Part shown: positions 17,581 to 26,530 of the stretch, piece by piece
How the letters are laid out: every line of letters starts with the position of its first letter
How positions within the stretch are numbered: position 1 is the first letter of the stretch
From: Planctomycetota bacterium
Lineage (GTDB): Bacteria > Planctomycetota > Phycisphaerae > Tepidisphaerales > Tepidisphaeraceae
NCBI GenBank assembly: GCA_026693085.1
Contig: JAPLNB010000383.1
Location: 1-49,255 of the forward strand
Direction of reading: 5' to 3'
DNA: 49,255 nucleotides
Translations under genes and position numbers: made by a program
The notes under the pieces: model-generated
What the model saw: the letters and a program-made list of their open reading frames with translations, nothing else
Databases searched by the model: none
What the model was told of the DNA's origin: nothing

Positions 17581-19056
17581 CTAACTCTGACGCTGGCGAC
17601 CTTGCTCTTTGGCAAGGTCGCGGTTTGCGCTGTTCGCAGAGGGCCGGGCTGTCGCAGGGCGCTGGCCTTTGGCAGAGGGCTCGGCTGCCTGGTGTTGCTC
17701 GGGCTTGCGAGCCGGAGCTGCCTCGCGGCGCGGGGCGACGGCTTCGGAACGCTGTGGCCGTTGTGCCTGCGGCGCGGGCTGGCGCCGCTCGGGGGCTACG
17801 GGCTGCTGCTGAGGGGCCTTGGGGGCGGGGGCACGCTCCTTGGATGGAGCCGCCGGACGCTGGGCGGCCGGTGTCGGAACGTGTTGAGCCGGCGGAACTG
17901 CCGGGCGTGCAGTCGGCGGAGCCGGTGCCTGTTTGGCCGGGGGCGTGGATTGATGCTCGGCCGGCGGCGCCGGAGCACGCTGGGCGGGCGGCGCGGCCGG
18001 TTTTGGGGCCGCAGCAAAGGGCTTGGGCTGATTGGGGAGATTCAGCGGCCGTTCGACGGCCGGAGCGGCCTGTCTGGCAGGGTTGTTCGGCGTTGGAACT
18101 GCCTCGCGGCGATCAGCAGCCGGCCGCCGAGGCTCCGGCCGAGCGGCTTGCCGGGGAACGTTGACCGTGCGGACGGGCTGAGGACGGTAGATCGCGACCG
18201 TCTTGGAATCATGCCCCTCTCGCTCCTCGGCCGTGTTCCTGACCTCCTTCACATTCACCCGCTCGATCCTTTTGCCCGTGTCGCGCTCGATGCGCTCAAC
18301 CGGGACGCCTACGTTCACGACGTTGTTGCGGACCACCCTGATGTTCGTGATGTTGGTGGTGTTATTGATGAGGGTCGTGTTGCGCTCGACGGGGACAGCG
18401 TGCCGATGAACGTTCCGCTCGGTGATGAACCGCTCGTTGACGAAGCAGAAATGGGAAGCCGGGATCGTGCCGACCTCAGCCGCGGTGATCGTCCATCGCT
18501 CGCGGAAGTGGTCGTGTGGCGGCAGGGGAGCCCAGCCGCAGTAGCCATCGCCAGACCGCCAGGCGACCCACGCCGGGGCCCAAATGGTTCCGGGCACCCA
18601 GGCCCAGCCGAACTGAGGCACTGCTGCCCATCGGCCGTAGTGGCACGTCGCCCAACCCCAAGGCTCTTCGCTGACCCAGGTCCAGCCGTAGGTTGAATAG
18701 ACCCAGTGGCCGACCGTATAGGGTTGCCAGCCCGTGCTGACTTGGGCGGGTATCCAGCATCGGCCATATTGAGGGATATCAACCCAGCGGCCGTACGGCG
18801 CGAGCGACTTGACAAAAACATTGACATCAACCTCGCCGATCTGGCCGGCCGGCTGCAGCTCAAGGGGTGGAGCGTTATCCGACGGAGCTGCATAATCGGC
18901 CGGCGGAGCCGGTTGATAGTCCTGAGTGTTCTCGTACTGGTAACTCGCGTTGGAATAGCCATATCCCGTGTCGGCGGTGGCGCCTGGAGCGGTATAGCAC
19001 CCAGCGAGTGCAAGCGCGCTGGCCATCGCAACGGATTTTGCCAAGTTGAAACGCAT
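17581..19056 (-). CDS. DUF6600 lipoprotein with long Pro/Ala/Gln-rich tail
   Basis: 491 residues from the ATG at 19056, where AAGGAG lies 7 bases upstream. A lipoprotein signal ends at the lipobox LALAGC (Cys20). Residues about 75-200 form a DUF6600-like region of Trp/Tyr-rich repeats: PYGRWVDIPQYGRCW, GWQPYTVGHWVY, GWTWVSEEPWGWA, HYGRWAAVP, GWAWVPGTIWAPAWV, GWAPLPP. This family is found in envelope proteins of several phyla, without known activity. A charged middle follows, then about 200 residues of Pro, Ala, Gln and Arg that are probably disordered and may span the periplasm. Upstream on the same strand is the RCK membrane protein. Confidence 0.8.
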   Translation of the reverse strand: MRFNLAKSVAMASALALAGCYTAPGATADTGYGYSNASYQYENTQDYQPAPPADYAAPSDNAPPLELQPAGQIGEVDVNVFVKSLAPYGRWVDIPQYGRCWIPAQVSTGWQPYTVGHWVYSTYGWTWVSEEPWGWATCHYGRWAAVPQFGWAWVPGTIWAPAWVAWRSGDGYCGWAPLPPHDHFRERWTITAAEVGTIPASHFCFVNERFITERNVHRHAVPVERNTTLINNTTNITNIRVVRNNVVNVGVPVERIERDTGKRIERVNVKEVRNTAEEREGHDSKTVAIYRPQPVRTVNVPRQAARPEPRRPAADRREAVPTPNNPARQAAPAVERPLNLPNQPKPFAAAPKPAAPPAQRAPAPPAEHQSTPPAKQAPAPPTARPAVPPAQHVPTPAAQRPAAPSKERAPAPKAPQQQPVAPERRQPAPQAQRPQRSEAVAPRREAAPARKPEQHQAAEPSAKGQRPATARPSANSANRDLAKEQGRQRQS

Positions 19057-19213
19057 GTCAGACTCCTTTCGGCGTTGATTCGCACGAAAAAGCGGACAGC
19101 CACGGTGATCATTGCAGATGTCTTCGCCTCTGTAGGATAGACAGTCGGCGCGTGCTGCGGTTAGTGATCTGGCTTGCTGAGTCTGTGGTACCAGAAGTCG
19201 GCCGGGCGCAGGA

Positions 19214-20338
19214 TCAGGCGGACCCCGCGACAAGAGGCGACGGCGCCACGCTGTTCCGGCAGCCCGCCGCCAGCGATGCCAGACGTGCCGCCGCGGTATG
19301 GATCAGCAGGCGATCCCCCTCGGCGATAAGCGCATCAAGCGGGGGCGGCGATTGAGCCGCGGATTCCCGCGGAGTCCTCGCCAGGATACGCACGTGGCAA
19401 TCGCTTTCGACTTGGCCAATGCGGCACCCCGCGATGCAACTTCCGGGGCCGACCGTCAGCTCCGCCGTGACATGGGGAACGCCGTCGATGATCGCTGAGG
19501 GGGAAACTTTTGTGTCCAGTGACAACGCCGCCACGACCGGCGCAGCCAGCGCCGACGTGGAGAACGCGGCGTCCACCATCATGGCGCCCGCGATCTTCGC
19601 GGCAATCTGCTGATCGAACAGCCGCAGTACCACGCGGATACTGGGGTTGAGCCGCCGTGAATCCAACGCAACTTCGAGGTTGGCCATGTCGTCGTTGGTG
19701 CAGCAGATGATGCCGCGCGCGTATTGGATGCCCGCATCCAGCAGTGCCTGGTCCTCTTGCATGTTGCGGATGAGGACGGGGATTCTGAAGGCTTTGGCGG
19801 CGGGTACAAAGCGGCCGTTCTCGTTTTGTTCGATGGCGACGACGGGCACACCGCTGGCGACGAGCTGCTCAAGCACTCGATAGCCCAGGTGGCCCAGCCC
19901 GCAGAGAACGATGTGGTCCTGATAGGTGGAGGCCATGACTCTCATCCACTCCTTTTCACCATGACGGCGGGAGAACATCAGCAAAGCGAATCGCACGACG
20001 CCTTCGCCGATCAGCAGGACGCCCAAAATGGGGTACAGAGCGCACATGAGGGTGAGATACCAGGCGACGGGGGGGGAGAAAATCGGCTGTGCCAACAGGG
20101 CCATCCATGCGCCGTAGAAGCTGTGCAGTAACGAAGGGCAGTTGTTCGCCAGCTCCGGCTGCGGGGTGATGGCGTAGAGGATCGCACCCCACGCGACCGC
20201 CACGCCCAGGAACAGCAGCGTCCAGCGAAACTCGCGGACGATAGCGCAGAAATAGAGCCAGCCCGGGCGAGAAGGGAACGGGCACCACCGGCGGCGCTGG
20301 GGGGGTGGCGCGGGATTGGCGTTGATGAACCTTTCCAT
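19214..20338 (-). CDS. RCK/TrkA-N domain membrane protein without K+ filter
   Basis: 374 residues from the ATG at 20338; the frame is open further upstream, but that part overlaps an amidohydrolase remnant. Hydrophobic segments at about 38-56, 71-88 and 92-122 form a small channel-like membrane domain. A Rossmann TrkA-N domain begins at HIVLCGLGHLGYRV (GLGHLG at 147-152) with the acidic ligand residue in AIEQNE, then a TrkA-C-like domain (TVGPGSCIAGCRIG). This is the layout of RCK-gated potassium channels, but the loop between the second and third segments has no TVGYGD-like selectivity filter. It may be a regulatory or diverged transport protein. Confidence 0.75.
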   Translation of the reverse strand: MERFINANPAPPPQRRRWCPFPSRPGWLYFCAIVREFRWTLLFLGVAVAWGAILYAITPQPELANNCPSLLHSFYGAWMALLAQPIFSPPVAWYLTLMCALYPILGVLLIGEGVVRFALLMFSRRHGEKEWMRVMASTYQDHIVLCGLGHLGYRVLEQLVASGVPVVAIEQNENGRFVPAAKAFRIPVLIRNMQEDQALLDAGIQYARGIICCTNDDMANLEVALDSRRLNPSIRVVLRLFDQQIAAKIAGAMMVDAAFSTSALAAPVVAALSLDTKVSPSAIIDGVPHVTAELTVGPGSCIAGCRIGQVESDCHVRILARTPRESAAQSPPPLDALIAEGDRLLIHTAAARLASLAAGCRNSVAPSPLVAGSA

Positions 20339-20411
20339 TCCTTGTCCCTTCGTCACTGCCCGATACCGATCAGACAAGCATCGCGTGTGGCGAGCGGGAT
20401 TGCAACAGCCC

Positions 20412-20591
20412 CGCATGGGCAGCGCATACGCCGGTTTCGGCGAGCAGCAAGTGGGGTCGCTCAAGGCGGGGAAACTGGCCGACTTCGTGGTCTTCTCGGG
20501 CGATCCAACGAAAATGGATGCAGACGAGCTCAGGTCGCTGCGGGCGGAGCGGGTGTTTGTCGGTGGGCAGGAAACTCACCGGGCGCAATAG
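20412..20591 (+). pseudogene. Amidohydrolase C-terminal remnant
   Basis: About 60 residues corresponding to the extreme C-terminus of YtcJ/amidohydrolase-3-type metal-dependent hydrolases: GSAYAGFGEQQVGSLKAGKLADFVVFSGDP, then an ERVFVGGQET end. The GS-x-x-x-GK-x-AD stretch is characteristic. The catalytic barrel is missing and upstream sequence belongs to the opposite-strand RCK gene, so this is a deletion remnant. Confidence 0.7.
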
Positions 20592-20644
20592 CTCAGACGC
20601 CCCGCTGGATCGATGGCAAGGGTAGCGACTGGGTGGCCGAGCGA

Positions 20645-21958
20645 TCACCCCATGTGCTTGATCATCTCATTGGCAAACTCGCTGCACTTGATCTCTTTGG
20701 CCCCATCCATCAGCCTCGCGAAGTCGTAGGTGACTGTCTTCGCGGCAATCGTGTTTTCCAAGCTCTTGACGATCAGGTCGGCGGCCTCCTGCCAGCCCAA
20801 ATACTCCAGCATCATCACGCCCGACAGAATAACCGAGCCGGGGTTGACTTTGTCCTGGTCGGCGTACTTGGGTGCGGTGCCGTGCGTGGCTTCGAAAATG
20901 GCGTGGCCTGTGACATAGTTGACGTTGCCGCCCGGTGCGATGCCAATGCCACCAACCTGCGCAGCCAATGCATCGGAGATGTAATCGCCATTGAGATTGG
21001 GCGTGGCGATAACGTCGAATTCCTCGGGGCGGGTGAGAACCTGTTGCAGCGCGATGTCGGCGATGGAGTCCCTGATCAGCATGCCATTGGGCAGCTTGCA
21101 CCACGGGCCGTCGTCGAGCTGCCGGGCGCCGAATTCCCGCTTGGCCAGCGCATAACACCAGTCGCGGAACGCGCCCTCGGTGTATTTCATGATATTGCCC
21201 TTGTGGACAATGGTGATGTTCCGGCGCTTGTGGTCCAGGGCAAATTGAATCGCGCTGCGGATCAGCCGCTCCGTGCCGACGCGGCTGATGGCCTTGAATC
21301 CGATGCCCACCTCGACCTTGCATTCCTCGTGGTTGTTGTTGCCGACCATCGCCTGCCAGTTGCTCACGGCGTCTGGCGTCCCGAAGCGGATCTTGCGGAA
21401 CTCCTCGGGAAACTCGCGCGATAGGAAGTCCATGACCTTCTGCGCCTCGGGACTGCCGCTGGCATATTCGACGCCGGCGTAGATGTCCTCGGTGTTCTCG
21501 CGGAAGATGACCATGTCAACCTTCTCCGGACGCTTCACGGGCGAGGGCACGCCCGTGAAATATCGCACCGGCCGCAGGCAGACGTATAGATCGAGCAGCT
21601 GCCGCAACGCAACGTTCAGCGAGCGGATCCCGCCGCCGATCGGCGTGGTCAGCGGGCCCTTGATGCCGACCCGGTAAGTCTTGAACGCTTTCACCGTGTC
21701 GTCGTGCAGCCACCTGCCGAAGCGGTGGAAACACTTCTCGCCGGCGAAGACCTCCATCCAGGCGATCTTGCGGCTTTCGCCATAGGTTCTCTGAACCGCC
21801 GCGTCCAGGACGCGCACGCTGGCCCGCCATATGTCCGGGCCCGTCCCATCGCCTTCAATGAAAGGGATGATCGGGCGGTCGGGAACCTGCGGTTTCCCGT
21901 TGGAAATCGTGATGGCTTGTCCATCGGCAGGCGGCTTGGCGTCCTTGAACTTCGGCAT
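20645..21958 (-). CDS. icd: Isocitrate dehydrogenase (NADP+)
   Basis: 437 residues; converts isocitrate to 2-oxoglutarate in the TCA cycle. The substrate loop [10 protein letters not shown] contains Ser113, the residue phosphorylated by AceK in E. coli. [26 protein letters not shown], the Lys of [14 protein letters not shown] and [12 protein letters not shown] are all conserved. [17 protein letters not shown] carries the Lys-Tyr pair that selects NADP+. AAGGGA lies a few bases before the ATG. A possible small ORF lies upstream on the same strand. Confidence 0.97.
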   Translation of the reverse strand: MPKFKDAKPPADGQAITISNGKPQVPDRPIIPFIEGDGTGPDIWRASVRVLDAAVQRTYGESRKIAWMEVFAGEKCFHRFGRWLHDDTVKAFKTYRVGIKGPLTTPIGGGIRSLNVALRQLLDLYVCLRPVRYFTGVPSPVKRPEKVDMVIFRENTEDIYAGVEYASGSPEAQKVMDFLSREFPEEFRKIRFGTPDAVSNWQAMVGNNNHEECKVEVGIGFKAISRVGTERLIRSAIQFALDHKRRNITIVHKGNIMKYTEGAFRDWCYALAKREFGARQLDDGPWCKLPNGMLIRDSIADIALQQVLTRPEEFDVIATPNLNGDYISDALAAQVGGIGIAPGGNVNYVTGHAIFEATHGTAPKYADQDKVNPGSVILSGVMMLEYLGWQEAADLIVKSLENTIAAKTVTYDFARLMDGAKEIKCSEFANEMIKHMG

Positions 21959-22036
21959 GCAACGTCCCTTACCAAAAAGCTACCGGGGCTGCCCCCCAAC
22001 AACTGCGGGCAATCCCCGCTCCTTGCCTCGAACCAA

Positions 22037-22210
22037 TCAGGGCAAAAAACTAGCCACGACGATACGTGATGTCAACCAGCCCCGGCAGCCCGCAGAGCCG
22101 GAATCCATCCCGCACGCCACGCCATCAGCGGCCGACGTTTCAGCCGGGTTCTTCATCCGCTTCTTGCGGTGCGTTCGGTGCAGCACCCACAGCGCGATCG
22201 CCGCCAGCAC
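22037..22210 (-). CDS. Possible 57-residue single-TM protein upstream of icd
   Basis: Short frame beginning at a GTG with GGGAGGG about nine bases upstream. The N-terminus (LAAIALWVLHRTHRKKRMK) looks like a short membrane helix followed by a positive cytoplasmic flank; the rest is small and polar. It precedes icd by 78 bp on the same strand. No family recognised; coding status rests on the ribosome-binding site and the TM-plus-charge pattern. Confidence 0.3.
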   Translation of the reverse strand: MLAAIALWVLHRTHRKKRMKNPAETSAADGVACGMDSGSAGCRGWLTSRIVVASFLP

Positions 22211-22390
22211 GTGCGTATGCCCTCCCGCCTGCCGTCGTCAGGAAATCGCCCTCTGTCTCGGCTATCATACTGAGCAGGGAGGAGGCTCGCAGTTGGGTTG
22301 CACGCCGGGCTCTTTGCTTATCGGACCTCCTCTGCCTGCAACGAAGCAGGAACCGCTTTACCAAACCGGCTTTATGAAGGAGTTGCTGTA

Positions 22391-23170
22391 ATGGGCTTGC
22401 TTGATGGCAAGAAGGGTTTGATTCTCAATATCGCCAACGACCGCAGCCTTGCCTGGCACATCGGCATCAGCGCGATCGCCCAAGGCGCCAAATGTGGGTT
22501 TGGCTACTTGCCCATCCCCCGCGCCGAGCGACGGGTGCGCAACGCCATGGAGGAGGGTAACTTCGCCCGCGAATGGCTCTTCCCTTGCGATGTGACCAAG
22601 GACGAGGATATCACCAGCTTCTTCACCGCCGCCCACGCTCAATTCGGCACGATCGATTTCCTCGTCCATTGCCTGGCTTTCGCCAACCGCGAATATCTCC
22701 AGATTGGCAAGTTCATCTCCACGCCCCGTGACGTTTTTGCCCAGGCACTGGATATCAGCGCCTACAGCCTCGTTGCCCTGTCGCGCGCCGCTGCCCCGTT
22801 GATGCCCCACGGCGGATCGATCATCGCGTTGACATACCTCGGTAGTGACATGGCCGTCCCCGGCTACAACGTTATGGGCGTCGCCAAGGCGGCCCTCGAA
22901 TCGGCCTCCCGCTACTTGGCTATGGAACTGGGACCCAAGAAAATCCGCGTCAACACCATATCGGCTGGCCCCGTCCGCACGCTCAGCGCCATGGCCATCG
23001 ATGGCGTCGACGAAATGTTCGACCACGTCCGCCGCAAGTCCCCGCTCAAGCGTAACATCGATGGCGACGACGTTGGCAACACCGCCGTATACCTGCTCAG
23101 CGATCTGTCCTCCGGCGTAACCGGCGACAAGGTTTTCGTGGACTGTGGCTACAACAGGGTCGGCGTATAG
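22391..23170 (+). CDS. fabI: Enoyl-[acyl-carrier-protein] reductase (NADH)
   Basis: 259 residues; reduces trans-2-enoyl-ACP in the last step of each fatty-acid elongation cycle. It is a short-chain dehydrogenase with the FabI-specific Tyr-x6-Lys catalytic pair (Y159, K166) and the additional Tyr149 in LTYLGS, within VPGYNVMGVAKAALES. The N-terminal nucleotide loop (LNIANDRSLAWHI) and the end of the fold (VTGDKVFVDCGY) match the family. GAAGGAG sits eight bases before the ATG, which fixes the start. tRNA-Gly follows 115 bp downstream. Confidence 0.96.
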   Translation: MGLLDGKKGLILNIANDRSLAWHIGISAIAQGAKCGFGYLPIPRAERRVRNAMEEGNFAREWLFPCDVTKDEDITSFFTAAHAQFGTIDFLVHCLAFANREYLQIGKFISTPRDVFAQALDISAYSLVALSRAAAPLMPHGGSIIALTYLGSDMAVPGYNVMGVAKAALESASRYLAMELGPKKIRVNTISAGPVRTLSAMAIDGVDEMFDHVRRKSPLKRNIDGDDVGNTAVYLLSDLSSGVTGDKVFVDCGYNRVGV

Positions 23171-23285
23171 GCCAATCCCGCCCCCGGCATTGGCCGTTTC
23201 CTCAGTTGCGGGTGAGTCTACCAGCAGGACTGTGTTGGCCTGCCTTGAATTCTACAACGCCACGGGATATCATGCGTCCTCAGTC

Positions 23286-23357
23286 GCGGGTGTAGCTCAG
23301 TGGTAGAGCGTCACGTTGCCAACGTGAATGTCGTGGGTTCGAGCCCCATCACCCGCT
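23286..23357 (+). tRNA. tRNA-Gly(GCC)
   Basis: Complete cloverleaf: acceptor GCGGGTG/CACCCGC, D-arm with GCTCAGTGGTAGAGC, anticodon stem TCACG/CGTGA around loop TTGCCAA (anticodon GCC), T-arm GTGGG-TTCGAGC-CCCAT, discriminator T. The 3' CCA is not encoded. Unambiguous by eye. Confidence 0.97.
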
Positions 23358-23362
23358 CTGAT

Positions 23363-23400
23363 AAACGCCCGTAAGTTAACAACTTACGGGCGTTTTTCTT
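23363..23400 (+). terminator. Rho-independent terminator after tRNA-Gly
   Basis: A perfect 15-bp stem (aaacgcccgtaagtt with its complement) around a 3-base loop, followed by TTCTT. It lies 5 bases past the tRNA. Confidence 0.9.
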
Positions 23401-23589
23401 TGTATCCCTTTTTGCATCGTCGATTCGTATCCCTTCTTGTATCCCGTGTGGTCAGAATATTCCGCCGAAGCGCAAGTCCCGTCCCCAACTGCCACTGAAT
23501 TCGACTGGCAAGTGCCCATCTGGGCCGATTGACAACCGTCGGATATCCTCGATCCTATCGCACCGCCCAACGCCGACATCGGTGGCCCC

Positions 23590-23970
23590 ATGAACTTCGT
23601 CCTACAACCTTGGCAACTCCTCGTCGTCATCCTGACCGGCTGGCGCAATCGTCAGCAGCAAGCGGTCATCTATTTTCTCCTGACCGAGGTTCACGTGCTC
23701 AAGGAAACTCACGGCGGCAAACGCATCCCGCTGAGCGACGACCGACGCCGCCGTTTGGCAATCAAGGGCAAGGCCCTGGGACGAAAGGCTCTGCAGGAAA
23801 TCGCCACCCTTGTCACGCCCGATACGATTCTCCGCTGGCAGCGCCAACTGGTGGCCGCCAAGTGGGATTACAGCAACCGTCGGAAGACCAAGCCGGGTCG
23901 GCCGCCAGTATCTGATGAAGTGACCCAACTGATTCTACGGATAGCCCGGGAGAATCCGACCTGGGGCTGA
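23590..23970 (+). pseudogene. Integrase-type transposase N-terminal remnant
   Basis: 126 residues matching the helix-turn-helix front part of IS481/IS3-like integrase-core transposases: IPLSDDRRRRLAIKGKALG, TPDTILRWQRQLVAAKWDYS, GRPPVSDEV, ending ARENPTWG. In intact relatives this last motif is followed by a Tyr-Asp-Arg-Ile helix and a DDE core, but here a TGA follows directly and no core is found downstream. It lies 190 bp after the tRNA-Gly terminator. The preceding 23401-23589 has only short gtatccctt repeats and no gene. Confidence 0.7.
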
Positions 23971-24146
23971 AGGTCCCGTGCATGCCCGACCTGGCCTACA
24001 ACAGAAAATGGCAGCATCGGGGACTCACAGCGACTGTCAATCGTCACTGCACGGCCATTTGCTGGCGATCTTCAACAGCCACGACTGGCGCTTCGGTTGC
24101 CGTTCAGCTGATTATTCTGACCCTACGGGCTGGGAGAAATCAGTTC

Positions 24147-26216
24147 TCAGGGCTTCTTGGTGGACTGAGAGTTGGAAACGATCTGATCCATTTGGCCGCT
24201 GACTTCGCGGAGGTCGAGGGAGCCGTTGCGGTTGGTGTCCGCGGAGTCGAATTGGCGGTTGGCGGCAGCGAGGAGATCGGCGAGCGTCGCGTGTTGATTC
24301 TTACGGGTGTTGGTTTGCTGAAGGATGGCGGCGGCCCAGGTGAGGGCGGAACGGGGGCGGAGGGGATCGGCTGGAGGCGAGGCATCGTCGTTGGAAGCGG
24401 GGAAGGGGTCGAGAAGGCGGCCGATGTAGTCGAGGGTGGCGGCGAGTGAGGCTTCGTCAACGTCGCCGGGTTGGACCCATGAGTGGGCGATGAAGAGGTG
24501 CTTGGCGGCGTCGGCCAGTTCATCGCGAGTGACTTGGCCGTCGCGGTCGGCGTCGATGTTGTTCAAGACGAAGTTGGCGAAGGGGTTGATCGGGGGCGGA
24601 GTCGGTCTTGGCGGAGGCGGCGGCGCGGGCACCTTGGGCGGGGCCGTTGGCGTTCCAGCGGGTCGGGTTGCGGGGATGGGCTTGGGCGCAGGAGTTGAGA
24701 CCGCGAGGGGGCGCGTTGTGGGGGCTGCCTGGGCTTTGGGCACGGGCTGGGCGGTGACGACTTGGCGTTTGGCTTTGGGGGCGGGGCGCGGTGGCGGTTT
24801 GGCCGGGCGGCCGGTGATGGGGTCGCCCATGGCTCGGCCGGCCAGTTGGTCGAGGACGGATTGAACGCGGCCGGTGACGAACGGTTTGAGTTCTGCGCGG
24901 GGTTGGGAGGCGTTGGCGGGCATGGAGACGGGGAGCTTCTTGCCGTCGCTTTGGGCAATGGCCTCGGCTTTGTGGACCACTTGTTCCAATTGGTCGATGC
25001 GAGCGTGCATCTTGTCTGGGGCGAAACAGGTGGTGGCGAATTCGCGGAGGTAGTGGTGATACGTTTCGCGCATCCAGCCGACCATCATGACGCGATCGAG
25101 CAGGCGATTGCCATTGCGGTATGGGCGCTCGATGGTGAGGCTGACCCATTCCTCGAGGGTGCGGCCATTCCAGCCGAAGCCAAGGTGAAGATCCCAGGGG
25201 ATAAAAGTGATGCGGCCGGTTGTGGGGTGGATGTAGACGTAGAAGTTGTGGCCATTCACGAGCACGCCGTCGAGGTTGACCATGAGGACGTTGGCGGCCA
25301 GGAACCGGAGGAACTCATCGGCATCGAGGCATGGAGCAATTTCGCTGCAGAAGTATTCATCCGAGGCAACCTGGATGATGCGGGTAAAGTCCATGAAACG
25401 GGCGGCGGTGAATGGGGTGGCGTCGCTCTGAAGGTTGTACCGGTTGTAATCCTGCCAGCGGTTCCCGAAGTAGGCGAGGTTGCGGGTTCGTTCGGGGCGG
25501 ATGAGCAGGCCCTTGGTGGTCCCGAAGTGGCGGTAGAGGAAATCCTTGTTGACCTCTTCGATGCCGGTGTAGAGGCCGAGGAGTTCGTTGTCGTAGAGGC
25601 CATCGACGGTGAGATAGACCAGTGCGAGGCAGGTGCGCGGGGCGGGGATGCCCGCGTCGCGGAAAAAGGCGTAGCCGAGGGACTCGCGGAGTTGGGAGGG
25701 GTCGAGGGCATTGGTGTTGAGGCTGAGGGACTCGATGCCGTGGAAGTGCTGGCCCCGGACGAAGTGGTTGAAATCGATTTTGAGGGGTCGGCGAGGGGAG
25801 GCGCCGGCGAGGGCATAGGACCATTGGCCTTTGAAGCGGATGCCGACCTCTTGGTACGTCTTGTCGTCGATTTTGACGGTGGCGCTGACGTAGGCGTATT
25901 CGTTGCTGACGAGGCCTGGCGGGCGGCGAGCGCCGTCGATGGGGGTTGGGGAAATCGAGTTGTTGGAGTTGGTGCGTTTGGCGATGTCGAGGCTTTTTGG
26001 GGTGGTCGGATGCTGGACGACGGCCATGGCGGTGGCGAGGCGGGAGGCCTGGGTGGGCTGCATCATGCGCCAGCGTTCGGCGGACATGTGTATGCGGAGG
26101 GTGAGCAGGCGGTCGGTCTGGAAGACCTGGTCGGTCTTCTGAGCTCGCTCGGCACGGTCGGCCAGTGTGGAGCACGAGAGGAAGAGAACGATAATGGGGA
26201 CGAACTTATGCATCAT
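24147..26216 (-). CDS. Secreted CotH-kinase-family protein with EF-hands
   Basis: 689 residues. A signal peptide (about 1-19) precedes the CotH domain (about 35-440), recognisable by EVGIRFKGQWSY, the Ser-Leu-Asn-rich LSLNTNALDPSQLRE, GLYTGIEEVNKDFL and FIPWDLHLGFG (WD at 341-342). CotH proteins are atypical secreted kinases. The usual second Asp of the WDxD motif is His344 here. A Pro/Ala/Thr-rich linker (about 465-555) leads to a C-terminal EF-hand region with two clear loops (DADRDGQVTRDEL and DTNRNGSLDLREV), so calcium binding is likely. The giant protein that follows on the other strand also contains a CotH domain. No clear ribosome-binding site. Confidence 0.85.
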   Translation of the reverse strand: MMHKFVPIIVLFLSCSTLADRAERAQKTDQVFQTDRLLTLRIHMSAERWRMMQPTQASRLATAMAVVQHPTTPKSLDIAKRTNSNNSISPTPIDGARRPPGLVSNEYAYVSATVKIDDKTYQEVGIRFKGQWSYALAGASPRRPLKIDFNHFVRGQHFHGIESLSLNTNALDPSQLRESLGYAFFRDAGIPAPRTCLALVYLTVDGLYDNELLGLYTGIEEVNKDFLYRHFGTTKGLLIRPERTRNLAYFGNRWQDYNRYNLQSDATPFTAARFMDFTRIIQVASDEYFCSEIAPCLDADEFLRFLAANVLMVNLDGVLVNGHNFYVYIHPTTGRITFIPWDLHLGFGWNGRTLEEWVSLTIERPYRNGNRLLDRVMMVGWMRETYHHYLREFATTCFAPDKMHARIDQLEQVVHKAEAIAQSDGKKLPVSMPANASQPRAELKPFVTGRVQSVLDQLAGRAMGDPITGRPAKPPPRPAPKAKRQVVTAQPVPKAQAAPTTRPLAVSTPAPKPIPATRPAGTPTAPPKVPAPPPPPRPTPPPINPFANFVLNNIDADRDGQVTRDELADAAKHLFIAHSWVQPGDVDEASLAATLDYIGRLLDPFPASNDDASPPADPLRPRSALTWAAAILQQTNTRKNQHATLADLLAAANRQFDSADTNRNGSLDLREVSGQMDQIVSNSQSTKKP

Positions 26217-26268
26217 GATGTGCGAGCCGCGAACCTACGCGACGCAATCCGATGATGTATACCGTAAG

Positions 26269-26339
26269 TGGGGGCGGGGGTTGATGGTACGAGAATGAAT
26301 GGGATGTGGGGGAGTTGGTTGCGGCTGGGGGCGGTGGGC
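26269..26339. other. G-rich stretch in divergent intergenic region
   Basis: The 314-bp gap between the divergent CotH gene and the giant gene contains several runs of three to five G (ggggg c ggggg, later ggg, ggggg, ggggg, ggg) on the plus strand, a composition able to form a G-quadruplex. Apart from this and the -35-like site at 26459, I see nothing in the gap. Confidence 0.4.
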
Positions 26340-26458
26340 AAGGGCCGGCAAAGATCACAAGATATTGACTGGAAGGGATTTGGGTGTATACTGCTGATGT
26401 GGAAGGCGGCCCCACTTGGGACTTGTCGTGCTTGAGGTGTGACTTCAAACAGCCAAGA

Positions 26459-26464
26459 TTGACA
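26459..26464 (+). promoter_or_regulatory. Possible -35 element upstream of the giant surface gene
   Basis: A perfect TTGACA lies 67 bases before the ATG. The region 17-19 bases further on (tggctaaat) is only a weak -10, so the site is tentative. Confidence 0.25.
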
Positions 26465-26530
26465 CTCTGGAACGGCCGGATTGGCTAAATCATTGCCATC
26501 TAAGACAATCGGCCCAACCGAGGAGGGCTT

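Noticed and set aside
22066..22377. 103-codon plus-strand frame between icd and fabI
   Set aside because: Ser/Pro/Arg-rich shadow composition with no motif; the opposite strand offers a more plausible small ORF.
23376..23648. 90-codon minus-strand frame after the tRNA as a possible integrase start
   Set aside because: No integrase motif or ribosome-binding site; it runs through the tRNA terminator and overlaps the transposase remnant.
24762..26255. 497-codon plus-strand open frame
   Set aside because: Antisense to the EF-hand CotH gene; Gly/Val/Glu-rich with no recognisable domain.
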